64,000 bases of DNA from Streptomyces sp. Tue6028 (GCF_002300165.1 NZ_MLCE01000013.1:62001-126000), one strand, 5' to 3'. Positions 50,501-59,179 are shown, counted from the stretch's first letter. Made by a program: numbers and translations. Notes: generated from the letters alone by a model not told the origin.

Positions 50501-50803
50501 GGAGGTCCAGCCGCGCACCTGGGTCTTGGGGCTGCCCCAGTAGGTGAGCCGTTTGGACGGACCGCCGGCCAGGGGCGCGGCGTGCACCTCGGGCGCCCCG
50601 TCGCGGGTCGACGTCCAGGCGACGGTGGTGCCGTCCGGGGAGATGCGTGGATGATTCACCGGCACGTTGTCGGCGCTGACCCGCCAGGCCCGGCCCCCGC
50701 CGTCGAGCGGGGCGGCCCAGACGTCGTCCTCGGCCGTGAAGACGACCAAGTCGCCGTGCAGATGCGGGAAACGGAGATACGCGGAGGCTGCGGGCTCTGT
50801 CAC
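47594..50803 (-). CDS. tricorn-type protease (S41)
   Basis: 1069 aa from a GTG, with AGGGTGA upstream. N-terminal beta-propeller repeats (about 15-680; FSPDSAWLAWSHPG, FTLDGKHLAFLS), a helical/PDZ region (about 760-850) and a C-terminal S41 core. Candidate nucleophile is S961 in EFSGSDGD; TSHAYV contains the catalytic His. These cytoplasmic peptidases trim peptides released by the proteasome, to which streptomycetes also have access. Length agrees with the archaeal and Streptomyces tricorn (about 1070). Confidence 0.94.
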   Translation of the reverse strand: MTEPAASAYLRFPHLHGDLVVFTAEDDVWAAPLDGGGRAWRVSADNVPVNHPRISPDGTTVAWTSTRDGAPEVHAAPLAGGPSKRLTYWGSPKTQVRGWTSDGQVLALSTQGRESLRRSWARSVPLDGGPAAVLPYGPVGEVAQGGPGTVLLSAPMGREAAWWKRYRGGTAGKLWIDRAGEGEFVRLHEDLDGNLEYPLWVGERIAFLSDHEGVGALYSSLADGSDLRRHTPVDGFYARQAASDGTRVVYASAGELWLLDDLDGAEPRRLDIMLGGQRADLQPHPVRASRWFSSATPDHTGRGSAISVRGAVHWVTHRSGPARTLAAGQGVRARLPRSFRADGEGHVVWVTDAEGDDALEFAPATGVAPGATPRRLAAGQLGRVLGLAMAPDGSRAAVASHDGRVLLVERDSGEVRELDRSEDGEATGLVFSPDSAWLAWSHPGPRPLRQLKLANTADLAVTEATPLRFRDYAPAFTLDGKHLAFLSARSFDPVYDEHVFDLAFVGGSRPYLITLAATTPSPFGPQRHGRPFEAPDKDETPDSEGAPTTRIDLDGLADRIVAFPVEAARYSTLRAAKDGVLWLRHPVRGVLGASRATPDAPDPKSELERYDLAQQRIEHLAADADHFAVSGDGKRVLLWTDGRLKVVPSDRRASNDDESDSNITVDLSRVRQTVDPAAEWRQMYDETGRLMRDNFWRPDLAGVDWQGVLDRYRPVLERVATHDDLVDLLWEVQGELGTSHAYVLPGGGGGGDRAQGLLGADISRHEDGSWRIDRILPSETSDPEARAPLAAPGVAVRAGDAIVAIGGQPVDPVAGPGPLLVGTAGKPVELTVSPAGGGDPRHAVVIPLADEEPLRYHAWVADRRAYVHERSGGRLGYLHVPDMVGSGWAQLHRDLRVEVARDGLVVDVRENRGGHTSQLVVEKLARRIVGWDLPRGLRPYSYPEDAPRGPVVAVANEFSGSDGDIVNAAIKALGIGPVVGTRTWGGVIGIDSRYRLVDGTLVTQPKYAFWMEGYEWGVENYGVDPDVEVVQTPQDHAAGRDTQLDEAIRIALAALEENPAKTAPALPED

Positions 50804-50848
50804 CCGATCACCCTATGCAGCCGGGGCGCACGCTGAAAGGGGTCACGA

Positions 50849-51415
50849 TCACTTGCCCTGGGAGGGCCAGCAGGTGGGATCGCCCTTGCACCACATGGTT
50901 TTCGTCACCGTCACGGTGACGGTGGGGTTCGGCTGCCCGTTCGGCGGCCGGTACGTGGCGGGCGGGACGGGGTTGCTGGTGGCGTTGCAGTTCCCCAGGC
51001 CCTGCACATGGAACCACTCCTTGCCGCCGACCTTCGCGACGAGGTCGCCGCGCACGCAGGCGCCGTCGACGGCCCGGGTGACCCGGCCCTTGACGGTGAT
51101 CTCCCGCCCGTCGTCCGACTGTCCCTGGCAGTCGACGGAGGCGACCGTGTTCTCCGTCGGCCGGGGCGACTTGCCGGGCGTGTAGGCCTTGTTGTTGCCG
51201 TAGGAGGCGGTGCAGCTGAGCCAGCGCACGTTCACGTGCTGCCGTTCGAGCTCCTTGGTGGCGGTCTTGTCGGTCGTGTACGCCACTGCAGCCGGGCTCA
51301 GCCCGTCTCCTGGCTCGCAGGCGGCCACGCCGAAGATCCCGGCCGCCGCGAACCCGGTCGCCAGCAGTACCCGTCGACGCCCCGCCCGGCGCCCTGTACG
51401 CCTCAAAGCCCCCAT
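50849..51415 (-). CDS. putative secreted lipoprotein
   Basis: 188 aa from the ATG at 51415. Arg-rich N-terminus (RRTGRRAGRRR), hydrophobic segment and lipobox VAAC33, so it is probably lipidated; the arginine pairs leave Tat export possible. The mature part contains six further cysteines likely paired in disulfides, a KxGGKEWFHVQGLGNC segment and a Pro/Thr/Val repeat (PTVTVTVTK) near the end. No family recognised. It precedes the tricorn gene by 45 bp on the same strand; the link may be only positional. Confidence 0.75.
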   Translation of the reverse strand: MGALRRTGRRAGRRRVLLATGFAAAGIFGVAACEPGDGLSPAAVAYTTDKTATKELERQHVNVRWLSCTASYGNNKAYTPGKSPRPTENTVASVDCQGQSDDGREITVKGRVTRAVDGACVRGDLVAKVGGKEWFHVQGLGNCNATSNPVPPATYRPPNGQPNPTVTVTVTKTMWCKGDPTCWPSQGK

Positions 51416-51562
51416 GAACGGCAGCGTGCCACTCTCCCGGCGGCCGCGGTAGACCGCATGCGGACACTGCGTGGAGTGCACCGCCCGTCCGTGCGATCCC
51501 GGTTCGAGCACCCGCGCCAGGGCCGAACACACGGGCGGACGCGGGTACTTCCTCCGGGGACG

Positions 51563-51955
51563 TCAGCCCAGGAGGAGCAGCCACTCCTGGAGCTCCACCA
51601 GATTCCCCTCGGGGTCCTTGAGGTGCGCGACGCGCATCCGCTCGGTCATGGGGGCCGGGCCGTGCAGGATCGTCGCGCCGCGCGAGGTGATCTGCTCGCA
51701 GTACGCGTCCAGGTCGTCCACCCGCAGCACGACCAGCGAGCGGTGACCGGTCGCCAGATCGCCCAGCTCACCGAGGACCTCGGCCATCATCGAGCGGTCC
51801 TGTATGGCGATGCCCGCCGAGCCGGTGGAGGGGCTGAACTTCTCGTAGGGGCCCTCGGCCGAGCCCGACTGGGGCTTGAGGCCGAGGACGTCCGCGTAGA
51901 AGTGGTAGCAGGCGGCGAAGTCGGAGACGAGCAGCCGTACTTGGGCGAGTTCCAA
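51563..51955 (-). CDS. VOC-superfamily (glyoxalase-fold) protein
   Basis: 130 aa from a TTG at 51955 behind GGGGGA. Paired beta-alpha-beta-beta-beta modules with VRLLVSDFAACYHFYADVLGL and the closing HLKDPEGNLVELQEW. It may be a dioxygenase, lyase or resistance protein; the metal ligands are not fully clear. It lies 18 bp after rsmE and is probably in the same transcript. Confidence 0.87.
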   Translation of the reverse strand: MELAQVRLLVSDFAACYHFYADVLGLKPQSGSAEGPYEKFSPSTGSAGIAIQDRSMMAEVLGELGDLATGHRSLVVLRVDDLDAYCEQITSRGATILHGPAPMTERMRVAHLKDPEGNLVELQEWLLLLG

Positions 51956-51973
51956 GGCGATCCCCCGTGCGTG

Positions 51974-52723
51974 TCAGGACCAGCGGCCGGTGCGTGCCAG
52001 CAGCAGCGCCGTCGCCACCGTCCCGGCGGTCGATGTGCGCAGAACGGTACGCCCCAGGTGGAACGTCCGCGCCCCCGCCCCGGTGAAGAGCGCGACCTCC
52101 TCGGGGGAGATCCCGCCCTCGGGTCCCACCACCAGCACGATCTCCCCGTCGGCGGGCAGGTCCGCCGTGGCGAACGGCTCGGTGCCCAGCTCCGTGTCCT
52201 CGTGCAGCACCGCCGCCAGATCGGCTTTGGCGAGAAGTGCGGCAACCTGCTTGGTCGTCATCGCGTCCGCGACGTCGGGGAAACGGACCCGGCGGGACTG
52301 CTTGCCGGCCTCCCGGGCCGTGGCCCGCCACTTGGCGAGCGACTTCGCCCCGCGGTCGCCCTTCCACTGGGTGATGCAGCGGGAGGCCGCCCAGGGGACG
52401 ATCGCGTCCACACCGGTCTCCGTCATGGTCTCGACGGCGAGTTCGCCCCGGTCGCCCTTGGGGAGGGCCTGTACGACGGTGATGCGCGGCTCCTCCGCGG
52501 GCTCCTCGGTGACCGAGTCCATCCGGACGACCAGCCGGTCCTTGCCCTCGGTGTCGAGCACCACGCACTCCGCGTAGCGTCCGGCCCCGTCGGTGAGGAC
52601 GACGTCCTCTCCGGGGCGCAGCCGCTTCACCGAGACGGCGTGCCGGCCCTCGGGGCCGTCGAGGACGTAGCGTCCGTCGCCGCCCGCGTCGAAGTGCTCG
52701 ACCACGAACACCGGTGCCGTCAT
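51974..52723 (-). CDS. rsmE: 16S rRNA (uracil1498-N3)-methyltransferase
   Basis: 249 aa from the ATG at 52723. SPOUT-family methyltransferase with an N-terminal PUA-like domain (RYVLDGPEGRHAVSVKRLRPGE) and a C-terminal knot with LVVGPEGGISPEE and LGRTVLRTSTAGTVA. The start overlaps the stop of the nitronate monooxygenase gene (ATGA). Confidence 0.95.
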   Translation of the reverse strand: MTAPVFVVEHFDAGGDGRYVLDGPEGRHAVSVKRLRPGEDVVLTDGAGRYAECVVLDTEGKDRLVVRMDSVTEEPAEEPRITVVQALPKGDRGELAVETMTETGVDAIVPWAASRCITQWKGDRGAKSLAKWRATAREAGKQSRRVRFPDVADAMTTKQVAALLAKADLAAVLHEDTELGTEPFATADLPADGEIVLVVGPEGGISPEEVALFTGAGARTFHLGRTVLRTSTAGTVATALLLARTGRWS

Positions 52724-53853
52724 CGGCCCGCACCCGCTTCCTCGTCCGGGAACGCCGACGTGTCCGGGCCCGGCAGGCCCGACAGCCCGTGCGCCGTCGA
52801 CAACGCTGTCCGGGCGGCGGCGAGTTCGGCGCTCAGCACCTCCACCAGCCGTGCGGCGGGCAGCTCCCGCGCCATGCGGTGGCCCTGGCCGGCCCACAGC
52901 GCCATGCCCTGCGCGTCGCCCGCCCGGGCAGCCGCCTTGCGCAGCGGCGAGGTCAGATGGTGGACCTCGGGGTAGGCGGCGGGCGCGTACGGCCCGTGCT
53001 CGCGCAGGAACCGGTTGACGAGTCCGCGCGCGGGACGGCCGGAGAACGCCCGCGTCAGCTCCGTACGGACGTAGAGCGGGTTGGTCAGCGCCTGCTTGTG
53101 CACGGCGTTCGCGCCGGACTCGTGGGTGGCGAGGAACGCGGTGCCGAGCTGGGCGGCGCTCGCGCCGGCCGCGAGGGCGGCGGCGATCTGGCTGCCGCGC
53201 ATGATGCCGCCGGCCGCGACGATCGGGATCCGCACGGTCTCGCGGACCTGCGCGATCAGCGAGAGCAGGCCGATGCCGGTGCCGTCCGTCTCCGGGTTGT
53301 CGCGATGGGTGCCCTGGTGGCCGCCCGCCTCGACGCCCTGCACGACGACGGCGTCGGCGCCCGCCCGCTGCACCGCGAGGGCCTCGTCGGCCGTGGTCGC
53401 GGCGATCAGGGTCAGGGTGCCGACGCGGGCGAGGGACTCCAGGACGTCGGGGGCGGGGCAGCCGAAGTGGAAGGAGACCACCGGCACCGGATTGTCGAGG
53501 AGGACGGCGAGCTTGGCGTCGTAGCCGTCGTCGCGGCCGCTGTCCGGGTCACCGAGCTCGGTCTCGTACCAGGCGGCCTCTCCGGCGAGCTGATTGGCGT
53601 ACACCTCGACGGCCGACCGGTCCGCGTACTCGGGCTGCGGCATGAAGAGGTTCACGCCGAAGGGCTGGGCCGTGAGTCCGCGCAGCTGCTTGATCTCCTG
53701 GTACATGCCGTCGGCGGTCTTGTACCCGGCGGCCAGGAAACCGAGTCCGCCGGCCTCGGACACCGCCGCCGCGAGCTGCGGCACGGAGACGCCGCCCGCC
53801 ATGGGGGCCTGCACGATCGGCAGCGGGAAGAGATCGGTCAGCGGGGAGGACAT
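52720..53853 (-). CDS. nitronate monooxygenase
   Basis: 377 aa, preceded by GGGGAGG on the coding strand. FMN-dependent TIM-barrel enzyme oxidising alkyl nitronates. Visible are PIVQAPMAGGVS at the start, GADAVVVQGVEAGGHQG and PIVAAGGIMRG (FMN phosphate site). It is coupled to rsmE by a 4-bp overlap. Confidence 0.92.
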   Translation of the reverse strand: MSSPLTDLFPLPIVQAPMAGGVSVPQLAAAVSEAGGLGFLAAGYKTADGMYQEIKQLRGLTAQPFGVNLFMPQPEYADRSAVEVYANQLAGEAAWYETELGDPDSGRDDGYDAKLAVLLDNPVPVVSFHFGCPAPDVLESLARVGTLTLIAATTADEALAVQRAGADAVVVQGVEAGGHQGTHRDNPETDGTGIGLLSLIAQVRETVRIPIVAAGGIMRGSQIAAALAAGASAAQLGTAFLATHESGANAVHKQALTNPLYVRTELTRAFSGRPARGLVNRFLREHGPYAPAAYPEVHHLTSPLRKAAARAGDAQGMALWAGQGHRMARELPAARLVEVLSAELAAARTALSTAHGLSGLPGPDTSAFPDEEAGAGR

Positions 53854-53893
53854 GACCGCATGTTGTCACGTCCTCCGTGCAAGTCCGAATCCA

Positions 53894-53925
53894 CCCTTCC
53901 GCCTGTCCGGAACCGGCCGGAAGGG
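53894..53925 (-). terminator. hairpin after dnaJ2
   Basis: CCCTTCCG (53894-53901) and CGGAAGGG (53918-53925), 50 bp past the dnaJ stop codon and upstream of the nitronate monooxygenase start. Confidence 0.65.
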
Positions 53926-53974
53926 CACCTGGTCAGCGCCCTCCGCGGCTCCGGTCCCGGCTCTCGACGGTCGC

Positions 53975-55111
53975 TCAGCGGCCGTTGAACGCGTCCTTCA
54001 GACGCGAGAACAGACCCTGCTGGCCGGGCTGGAACTGCCCGGTGGGCCGCTCCTCGCCGCGCAGCTTCGCCAGTTCGCGCAGCAGCCGCTCCTGCTCGGG
54101 GTCGAGCTTGGTCGGCGTGGTGACCTCGACGTGGACGATCAGGTCGCCGCGGCCGCCGCCGCGCAGGTGCGTGACGCCCCGCCCGTGCAGCGGGATCGAC
54201 TGCCCGGACTGCGTGCCCGGACGGATGTCGACCTCCTCCAGGCCGTCGAGCGTCTCCAGCGGCACCTTCGTGCCGAGGGACGCCGCGGTCATCGGGATGG
54301 TGACCGTGCAGTGCAGGTCGTCGCCGCGCCGCTGGAAGACGTTGTGCGGCAGTTCGTGGATCTCCACGTACAGGTCGCCGGCGGGGCCGCCGCCGGGGCC
54401 GACCTCGCCCTCGCCCGCGAGCTGGATCCGGGTGCCGTTGTCGACACCGGCCGGGATCTTCACGGTCAACGTCCGGCGGGAGCGGACCCGGCCGTCGCCC
54501 GCGCACTCGGGGCACGGGGTCGGGACGACGGTGCCGAAGCCCTGGCACTGCGGGCAGGGGCGGGAGGTCATGACCTGGCCCAGGAAGGAACGGGTGACCT
54601 GGGAGACCTCACCACGGCCGCGGCACATGTCGCAGGTCTGCGCGGAGGTGCCCGGAGCGGCGCCCTCGCCGTTGCAGGTGGCGCAGACGACGGCCGTGTC
54701 GACCTGGATGTCCTTCGTGGTGCCGAAGGCCGCCTCGTCCAGCTCGATCTCCAGACGGATCATGGCGTCCTGGCCCCGGCGGGTGCGCGAGCGCGGTCCG
54801 CGCTGCGACGCCGTGCCGAAGAAGGCGTCCATGATGTCCGAGAAGTTCCCGAAGCCGCCGGCACCGAAGCCGCCCGCGCCACCGCCGCCCGCCTGGGACA
54901 GCGGGTCGCCGCCGAGGTCGTAGACCTGCTTCTTCTGCGGGTCCGACAACACCTCGTAGGCGGCGTTGATCTCCTTGAACCGCTCCTGCGTCTTCGGATC
55001 GGGGTTGACGTCCGGATGCAGCTCGCGCGCGAGCCTCCGGAACGCCTTCTTGATCTCGTCCTGGGAAGCGTCGCGGCGCACGCCGAGCACGGCGTAGTAG
55101 TCCGTGGCCAC
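53975..55111 (-). CDS. dnaJ: chaperone DnaJ
   Basis: 378 aa, GTG start directly after the hrcA stop. J domain with HPD (LARELHPDVNPD), a short Gly/Phe region, four zinc motifs CATCNGEGA, CDMCRGRGE, CPQCQGFGT and CPECAGDGR, and a C-terminal substrate domain. Stimulates DnaK. This is the dnaJ2-type copy that streptomycetes place behind hrcA, outside the dnaK operon. Confidence 0.96.
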   Translation of the reverse strand: MATDYYAVLGVRRDASQDEIKKAFRRLARELHPDVNPDPKTQERFKEINAAYEVLSDPQKKQVYDLGGDPLSQAGGGGAGGFGAGGFGNFSDIMDAFFGTASQRGPRSRTRRGQDAMIRLEIELDEAAFGTTKDIQVDTAVVCATCNGEGAAPGTSAQTCDMCRGRGEVSQVTRSFLGQVMTSRPCPQCQGFGTVVPTPCPECAGDGRVRSRRTLTVKIPAGVDNGTRIQLAGEGEVGPGGGPAGDLYVEIHELPHNVFQRRGDDLHCTVTIPMTAASLGTKVPLETLDGLEEVDIRPGTQSGQSIPLHGRGVTHLRGGGRGDLIVHVEVTTPTKLDPEQERLLRELAKLRGEERPTGQFQPGQQGLFSRLKDAFNGR

Positions 55112-56131
55112 TTACGACTCCGCCAGGATCTGTCCGACGTACCGTGCCACCGCTCGTACCGCTCCCATCGTTCCCGGGTAATCCATGCGGGTCGGGCCGA
55201 CCACGCCGAGTTTGGCTACTGCCTCGCCGCCCGAACCGTAGCCGACGGAGACCACGGACGTGGAGTTGAGTCCCTCATGGGCGTTCTCGTGACCGATCCG
55301 CACGGTCATGCCCGAATCCTTCGCCTCACCAAGCAACTTGAGGAGCACGACCTGCTCCTCCAGCGCTTCGAGCACCGGCCGGATGGTGAGAGGGAAGTCA
55401 TGTCCGAAGCGGGTGAGATTGGCGGTGCCGCCGATCATCAGCCGCTCCTCGGTCTCCTCGACGAGTGTCTCCAGGAGGGTGGAGAGCACCGTGGCGACCG
55501 TACCGCGGTCCTCGGGCTCCTCGAACGCCTCCGGAAGATCCTGCACGAGCTGCGGGACGTCCGCGAAACGGCGGCCCGCGACCCGGCTGTTGAGCCGCGC
55601 CCGCAGGTCCGCCAGCGACGTCTCGCCGAACGGCGCGGGGCAGTCGATCATGCGCTGTTCGACCCGCCCGGTGTCCGTGATCAGGACGAGCATGACGCGC
55701 GCCGGAGCGAGCGACAGGAGCTCCACGTGCCGCACGGTGGAGCGGGTCAGGGACGGGTACTGCACGACGGCGACCTGCCGGGTGAGCTGCGCGAGCAGCC
55801 GCACGGTCCGGGCCACGACGTCGTCGAGGTCGACGGCGCCGTCGAGGAAGTTCTGGATGGCCCGCCGCTCGGGCGCCGTCATCGGCTTGACCCCGGCGAG
55901 CTTGTCGACGAAGAGCCGGTAGCCCTTGTCGGTGGGGATGCGCCCGGCACTGGTGTGCGGCTGGGCGATGTACCCCTCGTCCTCCAGCGCCGCCATGTCG
56001 TTGCGCACGGTCGCGGGCGAGACGCCGAGCCGGTGCCGCTCGGTGAGCGCCTTGGATCCGACCGGCTCCTCGGTGCCCACGTAGTCCTGGACGATGGCGC
56101 GCAGCACTTCGAGCCTGCGTTCACTGAGCAT
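55112..56131 (-). CDS. hrcA: heat-shock repressor HrcA
   Basis: 339 aa from the ATG at 56131, with GGAGGTG upstream. N-terminal winged helix ([28 protein letters not shown]) and a GAF-like inducer domain. It binds CIRCE inverted repeats and represses groE-type genes; a CIRCE-like site lies 48 bp upstream, implying autoregulation. It forms an operon with dnaJ. Confidence 0.97.
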   Translation of the reverse strand: MLSERRLEVLRAIVQDYVGTEEPVGSKALTERHRLGVSPATVRNDMAALEDEGYIAQPHTSAGRIPTDKGYRLFVDKLAGVKPMTAPERRAIQNFLDGAVDLDDVVARTVRLLAQLTRQVAVVQYPSLTRSTVRHVELLSLAPARVMLVLITDTGRVEQRMIDCPAPFGETSLADLRARLNSRVAGRRFADVPQLVQDLPEAFEEPEDRGTVATVLSTLLETLVEETEERLMIGGTANLTRFGHDFPLTIRPVLEALEEQVVLLKLLGEAKDSGMTVRIGHENAHEGLNSTSVVSVGYGSGGEAVAKLGVVGPTRMDYPGTMGAVRAVARYVGQILAES

Positions 56132-56178
56132 CGCGCACACCTCCAGAAGTCGGCTCCGTGGTCCTCGTGGCCCCTGGC

Positions 56179-56205
56179 CTGGCACTCAGCGCACGCGAGT
56201 GCCAG
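56179..56205. promoter_or_regulatory. CIRCE element
   Basis: Perfect nine-base arms CTGGCACTC (56179-56187) and GAGTGCCAG (56197-56205) with the canonical nine-base spacer. It matches CIRCE (TTAGCACTC-N9-GAGTGCTAA) except for the outer TTA/TAA. It lies upstream of hrcA. Confidence 0.9.
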
Positions 56206-56301
56206 CGTTCCCCGGCCCAGTGTACGGCTGTGAGGTACGGCCCGGGCAAGGGCCGGCCTGCGATGTCGTGCTCACCACGTCCGCACGACTAGCGTCTCCG
56301 T

Positions 56302-57036
56302 ATGAGCGTGACTTGGGAAGAGCCGGGGTGGGAAAGGGTGACACCCCGGGTCGGACGACGGCGGCTTCCGGTCTGGGACTGCACCGTCGGGCTCGTGGTG
56401 GGCGAGGACGCCGCGCTCGTGATCGACGCCGGGTCGAGCCTCGGGGAGGGCGCACGGCTGCGCGCCGAGGCGCTGCGGCTGCTCGGACCCGGTCGCAGGG
56501 TGACGCACCTCGCACTCACGCACCCGCACTTCGACCACGTCTTCGGTGCGGCCGCGTTCTCGGGGGTGGAGGTGTTCGGGGCGGTCGGGCTGGACACCGT
56601 CCTCGCGCACGGGCGTGACGAACTGCGCGCGGACGCGGTGCGCAACGGTCTTGGACCGAGCGCGGCGGCCGAGGCGGCGGATCTTCTGGTGCACCCCCGG
56701 CACGCGGTGTCCGGCGAGTGGACGCTCGACCTCGGCGGCGTCCAGGTCCTGCTGGCGAACGTGGGCCCGGGACACACCGCGCACGATCTGGCGGTCCTGG
56801 TCCCCGGTGGGCCGGACGGTCCGGAGACCGTCTTCTGCGGCGATCTGGTGGAGGAGTCGGGCGAACCCCAGGCCGGTCCCGACGCGATCCCCTCACACTG
56901 GCCGGCCGCCCTGGACCGGCTGCTCGACCTCGGCGGCGAGGACGCGGTGTACGTGCCCGGTCACGGAGCGTCGGTGGACGCGGTGTTCGTGCGCGCCCAG
57001 CGGGACGCGCTGGCGGCGCGTTTCGGCGTGTCGTAG
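56302..57036 (+). CDS. metallo-beta-lactamase-fold hydrolase
   Basis: 244 aa. Zinc motif H74-P-H76-F-D78-H79 and later PGHTAHDLAV, FCGDLVEESG and YVPGHGA give the metal-site set of this superfamily. The substrate is unknown. TAGCGT lies six bases before the ATG and no ribosome site is visible, so it may be leaderless. It is divergent from hrcA and shares that intergenic region with the CIRCE site. Confidence 0.9.
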   Translation: MSVTWEEPGWERVTPRVGRRRLPVWDCTVGLVVGEDAALVIDAGSSLGEGARLRAEALRLLGPGRRVTHLALTHPHFDHVFGAAAFSGVEVFGAVGLDTVLAHGRDELRADAVRNGLGPSAAAEAADLLVHPRHAVSGEWTLDLGGVQVLLANVGPGHTAHDLAVLVPGGPDGPETVFCGDLVEESGEPQAGPDAIPSHWPAALDRLLDLGGEDAVYVPGHGASVDAVFVRAQRDALAARFGVS

Positions 57037-57081
57037 CGATCTCCCCCGCACCGCCCCGCCGCTTCTCCTATCGTCATCCGA

Positions 57082-57885
57082 ATGCGCCAGTACTCTCCCG
57101 ACCTGACTCCGCCGTGGAAGAAGCCCAAGCCCGTGCCGGAGGTCGCGGCGGACGCCGGTCTGGTGGTCGAGGAGCCCGGTACCGGCTTCTGCGGTGCCGT
57201 GATCCGCTGCGAGGCGGGCACGGTCACCCTGGAGGACCGCTTCGGCAAGCACCGGGTGTTCCCGCTGGAGCCGCGCGGCTTCCTGCTGGAGGGGCGGGTC
57301 GTGACGCTCGTACGGCCGTCGTCGGCGCCGGCCCGCCCGTCCCGCACGGCGTCCGGTTCGGTGGCCGTGCCCGGTGCGCGGGCCCGGGTCGCCCGCGCGG
57401 GCCGCATCTACGTGGAGGGCCGCCACGACGCCGAGCTCGTCGAGCGGGTGTGGGGCGACGACCTGCGTATCGAGGGCGTCGTCGTCGAGTACCTGGAGGG
57501 CGTCGACGACCTCCCCTCCATCGTCGAGGACTTCGGTCCCGGCCCCGACGCCCGGCTGGGGGTCCTGGTCGACCACCTGGTGCCCGGCACGAAGGAGTCC
57601 CGCATCGCCGAGGCGGTCACCAGCGACCACGCCCTGGTGCTCGGCCACCCGTACATCGACATCTGGGAGGCCGTGAAGCCGTCGGCCGTGGGCATCGCGG
57701 GCTGGCCCCGGATCCCGCACGGCCAGGACTGGAAGACGGGCGTGTGCCGGGCCCTGGGCTGGCCGGAGAACACCGGCGCGGCCTGGCAGCACATCCTGTC
57801 CCGGGTGCGCTCCTACAAGGACCTGGAGCCGGAACTCCTGGGCCGCGTGGAGGAGTTGATCGACTTCGTCACGGCGCCGGAGTGA
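57082..57885 (+). CDS. DUF3097 family protein
   Basis: 267 aa. Actinobacterial conserved protein: an N-terminal YSPDLTPPWKKPKPVPEV segment, a beta-rich region, then a Toprim-like core (RIYVEGRHDAELVERVWGDDLR, VEYLEGVDDL, VLVDHLVPGTKESRIAEAV, HPYIDIWEAVKP). The Toprim-like glutamate and DxD-type residues suggest a nucleic-acid enzyme, not shown. TATCGT ends seven bases before the ATG, consistent with a leaderless mRNA. Confidence 0.9.
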   Translation: MRQYSPDLTPPWKKPKPVPEVAADAGLVVEEPGTGFCGAVIRCEAGTVTLEDRFGKHRVFPLEPRGFLLEGRVVTLVRPSSAPARPSRTASGSVAVPGARARVARAGRIYVEGRHDAELVERVWGDDLRIEGVVVEYLEGVDDLPSIVEDFGPGPDARLGVLVDHLVPGTKESRIAEAVTSDHALVLGHPYIDIWEAVKPSAVGIAGWPRIPHGQDWKTGVCRALGWPENTGAAWQHILSRVRSYKDLEPELLGRVEELIDFVTAPE

Positions 57886-59152
57886 CGGTCCTGCCGCCGG
57901 TTCCACGGGTGCGGCGGCGGTGCCCCTTCAGGTCCGGGGCTCCCTCGTAGCCGGACTTCATCCGCTCCGCACCGAGCCAGAGGTCCGGCGCCCAGCGCCG
58001 ACAGCCCGCCACCACCGCGTGCCGGCCGCCGGCGGGCCGGACGGAGACGCGGTGGCGCAGCCGGGGCAGGCCGGGCCGTGGCGGCTCGCCGTCCCGCACG
58101 AACAACCACAGCAGCGGGGCGTCGCGGTCGATCTCGTCCTTCGGGCAGAGTTCGAGGGTGTACAGCGGTGGCGCGCCGTGGATGCCGACTCCGGCGAGCG
58201 AGTCCCACGGCACGGTGGCGGACCGTCCGCGCCGGGTGACGTGGACGCCGGTGGCGTCCATGGTGACGCGCTGGTTCCAGACGAGCCGTACGCCCCGCGC
58301 GTGGAGGAGGAGGCCCCAGCCGACCAGCGCGACGAGCACGACGGCGGTCACCTCGCGCACGACGGCGACGGCCCCGTGCCCGTGCTCGGGTATGAGGGCC
58401 GGCACGGCCCAGGCGCAGGCCGACACCATGACGAGCGCCGCGACCAGCCGGCGGCGGACCAGCACGCCGGCACGGTGGACCACCACCGAGTCGCCGATCT
58501 CGACGGTCTCGAAGACGAGTGGTTCGCGCGTGCCGCGCCCCGCCGCGCCGGTCCGCTCCTGGTGGCCCGCGTGATCCGGTCCGCCCAAGTACGACATCGG
58601 CTGTTCCCGGCGGCCGAACCACAGCCCGGGCGCCCACTGCTGGAAGGCCTTCTCGTACGCCTTGTGGGAGTCGCCCACGTCGATGCGGTAGCGGAGCCGG
58701 GGCAGTCCCGGCCGGAGCGGCTCCGTGTCGCGGACGAACGTCCACAGCAGCGGATCGTCGCGGTCGATCTCGTCCTTCGGGCAGAGCTCGACCGTGAAGA
58801 CGACCGTCTTGCTGCCGCGAGCCCAGTGGATGCCCGCGCCGGCCAGGGAGTCCCAGCGGATCAGCGCCATCTCCTTGCCCCGCATCCACCAGAAACCGGT
58901 CGAGTCGAAGGCGGTGGTCCACTGGCGGGCCCGCCAGCGGGAGACGAGCAGGATCACTCCGGCGACACCCATCGCCATCAGCATCCCGAGCGGTATCCAG
59001 CCGGCCCCGATCCCGTCGTGCTCGACGGCGATCCATACCCCCATCACACCGCCGGCGATCAGCACCAGTGCGATCGGCAGCGACATGAGCAGCCGCCGCA
59101 GCCCGTACCGGAGGACGGTCGCGTCCTCGGCGGGCCATCCATCGAAGATCAT
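57869..59152 (-). CDS. membrane protein with duplicated PH-like domain
   Basis: 427 aa. Two copies of a unit, each a pair of membrane helices (about 21-70 and 235-285) followed by a cytoplasmic beta-rich domain. Residues 99-156 and 315-368 are closely similar: both contain W-D-S-L-A-G, E-L-C-P-K-D-E-I-D-R-D and P-G-L-P-R-L-R. The layout resembles actinobacterial PH-domain membrane proteins. Function unknown. Its last 17 bp overlap the end of the converging DUF3097 gene. Confidence 0.8.
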   Translation of the reverse strand: MIFDGWPAEDATVLRYGLRRLLMSLPIALVLIAGGVMGVWIAVEHDGIGAGWIPLGMLMAMGVAGVILLVSRWRARQWTTAFDSTGFWWMRGKEMALIRWDSLAGAGIHWARGSKTVVFTVELCPKDEIDRDDPLLWTFVRDTEPLRPGLPRLRYRIDVGDSHKAYEKAFQQWAPGLWFGRREQPMSYLGGPDHAGHQERTGAAGRGTREPLVFETVEIGDSVVVHRAGVLVRRRLVAALVMVSACAWAVPALIPEHGHGAVAVVREVTAVVLVALVGWGLLLHARGVRLVWNQRVTMDATGVHVTRRGRSATVPWDSLAGVGIHGAPPLYTLELCPKDEIDRDAPLLWLFVRDGEPPRPGLPRLRHRVSVRPAGGRHAVVAGCRRWAPDLWLGAERMKSGYEGAPDLKGHRRRTRGTGGRTVTPAP

Positions 59153-59179
59153 GGCCGCGGACTGTACGGGAACAGTGGT

